NCBI GenBank assembly: GCA_010909165.1
Contig: VJWM01000172.1
Location: 62,001-126,000, forward strand
DNA length: 64,000 nt
From: Anthoceros angustus
Lineage: Eukaryota; Streptophyta; Anthocerotopsida; Anthocerotales; Anthocerotaceae
Reading direction: 5' to 3'
Position numbers and translations under genes: made by a program. The notes under the pieces are model-generated. The model saw nothing but the letters and a program-made list of their open reading frames with translations. It ran no database searches and was not told the DNA's origin. Numbering within the stretch: the first letter of the stretch is position 1; every line of letters begins with the position of its first letter. Positions 57,097 through 64,000 of the stretch are shown here, piece after piece.

Positions 57097-59344
57097 ATGA
57101 CGGTGCTTGTGGACTCCGGGGAGCAGAGGTTGAGGGAGCTGGGGTACCAGCAGGAACTGAAGCGTAATCTCTCGTACGTGCTGGACTCTGTACTCTGCTG
57201 CCCATCAAATGGCATCCGGTTGATTCCTTCTTCAGGAGGTGCAGCATTGAAGGTTGTAATGTGGTAATGCAGGGTGATCTCGAACTTCGCCTTCTCCTTC
57301 GCAATCATCTCGGTCCTGACTGGAATCACCACTCTCTTCAATACCGGGCTGAATTATGGTGGCACAATCTCGATAGTGTATGGCTGGCTTATCGTGGGGT
57401 TCTTCAGCCTTATCGTTGGTCTGGCTATGGGAGAAATATGCTCTGCTTACCCAACCTCCGGAGGCCTGTATTACTGGAGTTACTGCTTGTGTGGGACCAA
57501 ATGGGGTCCTCTTGCATCCTGGATAACTGGCTGGTATGGCAACCTCCAATCTCGTTCCTTGGCAATGTTGTCTTCCCGCATCTTCTGTGATTGAAATCCT
57601 TCGTCTTCGTCTGCAGGTATAATATGGTGGGCCAGGTGCGTCTAGGGGCATCTCTATTTCTTTGTAGCATCAATTCATAACCTAAAGCAACTAGCAGCTT
57701 TGCAAAGTGTTGCTTCTCTGACCTACCTTGTGGGTCTGCATTTACCTCTCACCTTGCGCAGTGGGCTGTAACAACGAGTGTCGACTTCTCGCTAGCGACC
57801 TTGATTCAAGTTATAATCCTGCTTAGCACAGGAGGAAACAATGGAGGTGGAACGTTTGTGTCAAAGTATGCAGTCATTGGCCTTCACGCTGGGATTCTCA
57901 TACTGCATGGCCTCCTCAACAGTTTACCAATCTCCTGGCTCTCCTATTTCGGGACCTTTGCTGCAGCCTGGAATTGCATGGGTACCACCTTCTGATTGCC
58001 CGCTACCTGCTGTCATGCTGTCCATAGGATGGTTTCCCGATCGTTCAGCCCATCTCACACAGCTGCTGGTTGCAGGTGTATTTGTTCTCATGATTCTGAT
58101 TCCAACTGTGGCTCAGCAAACACAATCTGCACACTTCGTCTTCACATCTTTCAATAAGGATAATGGCGTTGGCATACACAGCACTCCGTACATCTTCCTG
58201 CTTGGTATCTTAATGAGTCAGTATACCATCACGGGATTTGATGCTTCTGCTCATATGGTATGTGCAATCCACTGTATACCCCTTGATCTATCTGTGATGA
58301 CGAGGTCTCCTCACTCTTGAGTGTGTCCAAATGCAGTCAGAAGAAACCAAATCTTCAGACAAAAATGGGGCGTATGGAATCATCAGTGCCATTGGTATAT
58401 CCATCATCGTGGGCTTCGGGTACATCCTTGGTATTGTTTTCTCCATTCCCAGCACAGCAGAATTACTGGACCCTGACAACGACGCGAAGGGCTATGCCAT
58501 TGCCCAGCTATTCTACCAAGTCTTCAAAGCTAGATACGGAAGTGGAACAGGAGGTATCCTCTGCCTGGGAATCGTTGCAGTCGCAATATTTCTCTGCGGC
58601 ATGAGCTGCGTGACAAGCAACTCCAGGTGAACTTACTTTACATGTATCCTGTTCCTGTTCCCTTAATGTTGCTGAAAGGTGAGGGAATGCAGAATCTCTG
58701 CCAAAATGCAGGATGGCATTTGCCTTCTCAAGAGACGGGGCGATGCCTCTCTCAGGGCTATGGCACAAGGTGAACAAAGAGGAGGTCCCTATCAACGCTG
58801 TCTGGCTCTCTGTGGTTGTGTCCTTCTTCATGGCTTTAACTGTGAGCAACCGTTCCTTTTACCTCTTCTTTCTTGTTTCCTGAGCTGAATCCATAGTGAC
58901 TATCAAATCTGCATCTGCATCTGCGCAAATTTATCTAACTTGTGTACTTTCCAGTCGTTGGGAAGTGTGGTTGCCTTCAACGCCATGGTGTCCATAGCCG
59001 TGGTGGGCTTGTACATTGCCTATGTATTGCCAATCTTCTTCCGCCTCACCATCGCACGGAACACATTCGTGCCTGGGCCCTTCAGTCTGGGCCCCTTCAG
59101 CACTCTACTGGGCTGGGTTGCAGTCCTGTGGGTGGCCACCATCACAGTCCTCTTCTGCTTGCCACTGCAATATCCTGTGAAGAGGGACACACTAAACTAT
59201 GCTCCAGTAGCTGTCGGTGGTGTCTTTCTCATCACAGTCGGATACTGGATAATCAGTGCCAGGCACTGGTTCAAGGGACCCCAGGCCAACCTGAGCCTGG
59301 AAGTTGCAAATTCTGGGTCAGAACACTTGCACAAGGGAGTATGA
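57097..59344 (+). CDS. BAT1: BAT1/GABP-like amino acid permease (APC superfamily), eight exons
   Basis: Exons: 57097-57173, 57273-57533, 57617-57635, 57762-57981, 58076-58257, 58337-58626, 58712-58841, 58955-59344; phases agree, giving 522 aa (Arabidopsis BAT1 516). The N-terminus DSGEQRLRELGYQQELKRNL and the early motifs FAIISVLTGITTLF and GLAMGEICSAYPTSGGLYYW match the family. The conserved SEETKSSDKNG loop, the RDGAMPLSGLWHKVN loop and LNYAPVAVGGVF near the end also fit. About 12 membrane helices are expected. Arabidopsis BAT1/GABP moves GABA, Ala, Arg, Glu and Lys across mitochondrial or plasma membranes. Exon 3 is a 19 nt microexon (WYNMVGQ across its joins). Assignment is firm to family; substrate is inferred. 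Confidence 0.93.
57617..57635 (+). other. 19 nt microexon of the BAT1-like gene
   Basis: Lies between CTGCAG and GTGCGT. It restores the frame exactly (one base completing a Trp codon, then six codons) and supplies the residues expected between the helix ending SWITGW and the one starting WAVTTSV. Confidence 0.85.
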
Positions 59345-59761
59345 CAATCCAATGTAGTCCAAGAAGGCGGTTCTTAAGATGGGCCGGACTGCGAAGATCA
59401 ACTGTACAAGAATTTTCATTGAGAGAATAGAAACACAAGAGGCACAGTGAACAGTCCCACTTCCTCTTCCTTCGTCTAAACAAGAGACGCGCTAGATACG
59501 CCACTACAAGCAGTGGCCGTTCCAAAATCATGAAAACAAAAAGGAGAGCATCACAGATGCATGTCCCAACTCTACAGAATCGTACTCGTCCTGCACCTGT
59601 CCTGCCCCCCAAAAAGACTCGTCACTTGTAGCCATGCTCAACAGTAACATAAAGCAGGCCAGGCCATGACGTCGCTCAGCAAAGAACCACGTCTCGACGC
59701 AGGTTCTATCCTAAGGTTCGGCCAAACTCAGCTATGCTAATCCCTACGCTGAGAAGACAAA
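59345..59761. other. Convergent 3' region of the permease and F-box genes
   Basis: 417 bp between the two stop codons. No gene or repeat noticed. Confidence 0.5.
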
Positions 59762-61198
59762 TCAGACAGGCGTTCGCAACCCAACTTCAATGGGACAGGA
59801 CAACGGGGTAGCCAGGTGCGTGCGAATGGCACACTGCTGAGATCCGCTTTGCAATCGCAGCCAGGTTTTCTTAAACACATGACACACGGCCAGCTTCAAG
59901 CTCCGCAAGGTGACAATGTAGATGGACGTCTGGTAACCCACACAAGCCCATCCCTCAACAGTACAGTCCCGCAGAAATTCCGACCCTTCTTCCAGAAACA
60001 GCTCATGAAGCTGAACCTCATAACCTTGTCCTTGGGCAGCAGCATCATCCATGTCCAGCCCAGCAGGGGGCTTGAAGCTGGAAACCAGAAACCCTTTGGA
60101 AGCCAAGGTGACAGCCATAACATGATCTCCGACCACCACCAACCTCCACCGGGATCCCTGCTCGAAGGGATGCACACTCCCGATCCTGGCCCATGTCTGC
60201 CTCTCCACATGGTACGCCATCAAATTCACGTTGGCAGCAGCATCGCCCTGCGCCAGCATGTAGACCACTCCCCGGAACAAGACGCTCCCAGCCACCACCA
60301 AGCCTCCCACGGGGGCCAGCCTGGAGGGTGAAGGTGTCCAAGAATTGGTCCTGGAATGGTAGCAGGACACCCTGGTCCCCGGAGATCGGGCCCAGGCCAG
60401 GGCATGCTGGTGCAGCTGAGCTCGGCCTTGCGGGTGCGGGTGCGGGTGCTGGTGCGGATGCTGGTGCTGGAGCCGCCTCCTCCCCGGGGCCTGCCGCACC
60501 AAGGGCGCCAGCGGGGGGAACCACCAGGCAGGCGCCCTGGGCCCCGCAATCACCCGGCCGCACAGCGCCACCAGGGTGTACGCCTCCCCGTCCCGCTCCA
60601 CCTGCAGGTGCACCTCCACGGCCTGGTGCCGGTGCCTGTCCGACTTGCAGCAGATCATGGGCGGCAACAGCTTGTACGCCTTGGTGGCCGGGTTGCAGAC
60701 GTAGTACTGCCCGCCCTTCTCGATGCACAGCAGGCCCTTGTCGGAGCACACCAGTTGGGAGGCCGAGGAGGAGGAGTCCGGGTCGTGGTCGTCCGAGGCA
60801 GGCAGGAAGGTGATGGGCGGGAGCTCCCGCCACCTCTTGCTGTCAATGTCGAACCCGAAGCAGCTCTGTTTGTGGGCGTCGGCGAAGAAGACGGGGAAGT
60901 AGATGTCTCCCTCCAAGGCCGAGGACATGGTGCGGGATCCATTCCGCGCCTCGTAGCTGCTCACCACGCTGTGCCACCATTTGCACACGGCTCCTGCCCT
61001 GATCACATCCTGCACCGGCAGCAGGGAAAAGATCTTGTCCAGCACGTCCGCCGGCAGGCACCAACGACCTTCCCCGCCCTCACAGTCTCCCCCTGCCACG
61101 CCCTTGCCATGCCGCCTCCTCCCCAAGGATGTGCATGCAACGAAGCCAGACCCGCTGCTGCCACTTCCACTGCTGGGGCTGCCGTTGCCGCTGCTGTA

Positions 61199-61237
<39 letters not shown>

Positions 61238-61315
61238 GATGTTGCCGCTGCCGTCGCTGGTGCTGCTGGCCCCCAAGAACTCCATGGCTCTCACAACCCG
61301 CGCTCCCGGCTCCAT
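59762..61315 (-). CDS. F-box protein (kelch/FBA-like), intronless
   Basis: 517 aa, ATG at 61315 (MEPGARVVRAMEFLGASS). A poly-Ser/Gly head (residues 18-57, coded by CAG-type triplets) precedes the F-box at 83-120 (WCLPADVLDKIFSLLPVQDV then CKWWHSVVSS), which should bind SKP1 in an SCF ligase. The rest has the rhythm of a plant F-box-associated/kelch beta-propeller: CFGFDIDSKRWRELPPI, GLLCIEKGGQYYVCNPATKA, SCYHSRTNSW, VYMLAQGD...MAYHVERQTW. A His/Pro/Gln run near residue 285 (HQHPHPHP) sits in a loop and might vary in length. A 366-codon opposite-strand frame here reflects high GC and is not a gene. The target is unknown. Confidence 0.88.
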
Positions 61316-62017
61316 CTCCTAGACCGCCCCACAAAGCTCAGTGAAGCGGACCGGGCCCAATCTCCCGGAACCCCCGCATTGGGCAGCTCAATTTGCAAGC
61401 TTCAAATTGTGTCTGATCCTGGGCAAGTAATCCGTCGCCCGGCTGCCAGGAGTTGAGGGGATCAAGACCTGGACCCGCCCAAACGACACAAGCACGACGG
61501 TTTTCGTCAAGATGCAATCACCACGCTCAGCATGAACGTGGCCACGGCAACGCACTCTCACAGAGCACACATACGGGTGTTACCAACAACCAGGCAAACA
61601 GATCTTGTACGGAAAATCGCACCCAGAACTCGTAGACTCCTTGCTGCAGCTTGGAAACCGAGAAGCCGAAGAGAGTAACGAGGGAGGCTCGGCCCGCGTA
61701 TACACAGAAAAGATAATCGGGAATACACACCGACATACACAATCGCATGGCTAATTAGGGTTCCTAACTTCAGAACCCAAATACATACATGGAAGGTGCA
61801 GCAACGAAATACATACATGGAAGGTGCAGCAACGAAATACATACATGGAAGGTGCAGTAACGAAAGAAGGGAGTGTGAAGACGAAAAAGGTTGCGCAGCG
61901 CAAACTGATAACATTATTTTGTGGGGTTTCACAATTTAATGAAACTGCCCCGAAAAGAGAGCAAGGTGGTGGTCAGATGACCCATCTAGCGGCCTCTTTG
62001 AAGTAAAGAGACGTAAT
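61316..62017. other. Spacer upstream of the F-box gene, with a 28 bp tandem repeat
   Basis: Contains the F-box gene promoter and the 3' flank of the OTU gene. The only structure seen is the triplicated repeat at 61780-61863. Confidence 0.5.
61780..61863. repeat. 28 bp tandem repeat, three copies
   Basis: AATACATACATGGAAGGTGC followed by AGCAACGA, three times head to tail, with one substitution in the third copy (AGTAACGA). Confidence 0.95.
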
Positions 62018-63607
62018 TTACAATTTCGAACTCTGCATTTGCAGGGCCTCGTAATGACCAAACCCGTGGTAAAGAACTCTCACTGGATCATCTTTGCCAT
62101 ACTCCTGCCCGTACTCAGCAATAGATATTAGACCTTGCAGTTTCCTGTCGAACATATAAACGGTGATAGGCATCCTGAAACACAGACAAGTCAAGGCATT
62201 TAAGCCACTGAGGACTGAATGCCGGGGACCACAGTACAAGAGGGAGTGGAATCAACAATACATACTTGAGAACATGGGAAAGCATCAGCAGCTCAGGCTC
62301 TCCACCCCAAGAGTGCGGCTGCCTCATTTTCCTTGTATAACTATCAAAATTACCTTCGATGAACCTGCCACATATGAAAAAGAATAGTTGGGGATTGATC
62401 TGTATTTCTATGACAACTGCGATTTGGACAGTACACAAAAGACGGGAAAAAGAAAATAGCGTTCGAAGCTCACCACTCAGTCTCATCTCGACGTCTTACC
62501 AATTCATCCACAGCCTACAACACAAGAAGCAAACCATAAAATCGGTGTTACAGCTGAAGAGAGAGACCAGATTAGGTCACCACCTGATGACCAGACATTG
62601 TTTGCTTTGCAGCTCGGATACCAGCAGGCCACCACTTACCTTGCTGCGCAATTCATCAGCTAACTCCCTTTGGAGACTTTCGCTTGGAGCTGGCTTCCCA
62701 CTTCGGAGACAAGCTCCATGAGCCACCGCACGGAACAGACACCGACCGTCCCCTGGGACACCTGCTTCCGTGACAGGTCCCCAGCATCAGCTACTTTCCC
62801 CCCATGCATGCAAGACGTTCGACACACCCAGAACGAGCACTCACCAGTGACTGTGTAATCGGTGTGCACTTGTTTCTGTTCCGGTAAGTCAGCCTTCACC
62901 TCCAACACCTTGCTCACCTCATTATCATCCTCAAGCGTCACCGCCAAGGGAGCGTCCGCAAGAGCAGGATTGGCAGGCGAGATGAGAGGTACAGGGGCGC
63001 CGCCAGCCACCGAAAAGCAGGCACAAACCCCAAACATTAGCCACACCGAGTGCCTTCCTTGCAGCCAACGTGTAGACCTAGAGTTCCAAGAGCTGCTCCA
63101 CCACCCATACAAGGAGCGTGCATATACCCTAGCGCTTTCACTCCTAAATCCATCACTAGCCAACATCCCAGACTTCAACGCTACCACACTATCAGCTGCG
63201 ACCGACTCACCCTGTAAACCCTTCCCTCTCCTCCCTGCCCCTGACAACCTCCTCACGGACACAATATTCTCCCTCACCGAGCTGGACAGCTGCCGAGAAG
63301 GCAACAATGCATGCCTAATCGCCAAGCCAAACGCTCCAGCTCCTGTGAGCAGCCGCGAGCCGGAATGACTCTGGAACTGCGCCAAAGGAGAGCACGACAG
63401 CTGCAAAATCCCTTGCTCTAGCGGCCCCGATGAGCGAGTTCTCCGGATCTTCCTGAGCCGGCCCGCCAGCGGAGACTGTCCAGAGCTGACTCTGGTAGAA
63501 CAAGAATGCGGGCCATAATGGCTGGACTTCGCCAGCGCCACTGCTGCCAAACACGAGCAGCTCTTGCCCTTGTTAGCAGAGAGCCCGGTACGCACAGATT
63601 CAAGCAT
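62018..63607 (-). CDS. OTU-domain cysteine protease (deubiquitinase, OTU4-like), organelle-type N-terminus
   Basis: Exons 63607-62845, 62761-62640, 62514-62474, 62364-62266 and 62174-62018 join in frame to 393 aa. The first 250 residues are Ser/Arg-rich with a hydrophobic stretch (WLMFGVCACFSVAGGAPVPL), suggesting a transit peptide and perhaps a membrane anchor. The OTU domain is spread over four short exons: VPGDGRCLFRAVAHGACLRS with catalytic Asp259 and Cys262, then SESLQRELADELRSK, DELVRRRDETEW, FIEGNFDSYTRKMRQPHSWG, and finally ISIAEYGQEYGKDDP...YHGFGH with catalytic His382. All catalytic residues are present, so activity on ubiquitin chains is likely. It resembles Arabidopsis OTU4 (family knowledge). 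The start at 63607 is the first in-frame ATG; an upstream exon is possible. Confidence 0.9.
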
Positions 63608-64000
63608 GTAACTAGCACTGTGATATCCTCCCCGCTCACAAAATCCAGCTTCCGTCCCAACTCCAGACAACAAAAACACCACACCGCCTTTCAGCACCTC
63701 ATTCCATCCACCACTTAATCATGTGCCACTCGATAAATCTGAACAACAAAACACAAAACCAAAGCAACGTTGTCAGCGAATTCCACATGACATCAACACA
63801 TCCAAAACAGCTCCAAGAAGTCCAAGAATCTGCGTCAGCCAAGGATCCATCCCATCCACAACATCTGGCACACAGAACGACATCCACGCTTTAGAACGGC
63901 AGCTGGAAGGCAACCCTACCCGCCATAGATGTTCTCCTCTCCCGCCTGAGCTCACAATCGCACGCTCCGCAGCTCAGCCAAACCCTGGCCCTGCAGCAGC
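63608..64000. other. Upstream region of the OTU gene
   Basis: Expected promoter and 5' UTR, possibly with a 5' intron. Short minus-strand frames here lack recognisable features. Confidence 0.35.

Noticed and set aside
60356-61456. 366-codon plus-strand frame
   Set aside because: Antisense to the F-box gene, which has clear F-box and propeller features; the opposite frame is a GC effect.
1-64000. CRISPR arrays, operons or bacterial-type systems
   Set aside because: The window is eukaryotic with spliced genes; no regularly spaced short direct repeats with unique spacers were seen.

Overview
The window is nuclear DNA from a land plant. Genes are spliced with short GT-AG introns, mostly about 70-160 bp. 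The protein set is plant-like: a GRDP/DUF1399 protein, ATP-citrate lyase subunit B, F-box proteins, PPR fragments, a BAT1-type amino acid permease, a SARD4-like cyclodeaminase and an OTU4-like protease. Repeats include Ty1/copia, LINE-like and CACTA-like remnants. A clear homologue of the axonemal protein DRC5/TCTE1 means the plant very probably makes flagellated sperm (bryophyte, lycophyte, fern, cycad or Ginkgo). An SMG1 kinase gene, which Arabidopsis lacks, fits a seed-free lineage. The species cannot be named from this sequence.

Layout. 1-586 (-): first three exons of a GRDP-like gene that runs off the left edge. 1329-2314: a 974 bp non-autonomous element with terminal inverted repeats and a 6 bp target duplication. 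2714-9849: a complete but defective Ty1/copia retrotransposon in minus orientation, with 250 bp LTRs, PBS, PPT, a 5 bp target duplication, an internal 2 kb tandem duplication and a 330 bp almost pure G/C tract. 10-14 kb: gene-poor, with minisatellites and inverted repeats. 14253-15566 (-): an unrecognised three-exon gene. 16-17.4 kb: a PPR pseudogene abutting a CACTA-like remnant. 18416-20062 (-): epoxide-hydrolase-like alpha/beta hydrolase. 20761-22789 (-): intronless ACLB. 24.7 kb: LINE-like remnant. 26218-29507 (+): eleven-exon F-box/LRR gene. 30284-32245 (-) and 32735-44751 (+): a sugar porter and SMG1, divergent from a shared 489 bp spacer. 46.2 kb: PPR E-domain fragment. 48086-50515 (+): DRC5. 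50679-52894 (-): NOB1. 53.5 kb: second LINE-like remnant. 54645-55685 (-): SARD4-like enzyme. 57097-59344 (+): BAT1-like permease with a 19 nt microexon. 59762-61315 (-): intronless F-box protein. 62018-63607 (-): OTU protease.

The genes are an ordinary mix of housekeeping functions: acetyl-CoA supply, mRNA surveillance, rRNA maturation, transport, ubiquitin handling and sperm flagella. They do not form a cluster with one job. The most striking feature is structural. Three direct tandem duplications (202, 656 and about 2080 bp) lie inside ACLB, SMG1 and the copia element. The two in host genes break the reading frame, and dropping one copy gives normal proteins (exactly 608 aa for ACLB). The SMG1 5' end also needs three one-base corrections, all in short G or C runs. 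These are either assembly errors or real microhomology-mediated duplications, and long reads across the junctions would decide.
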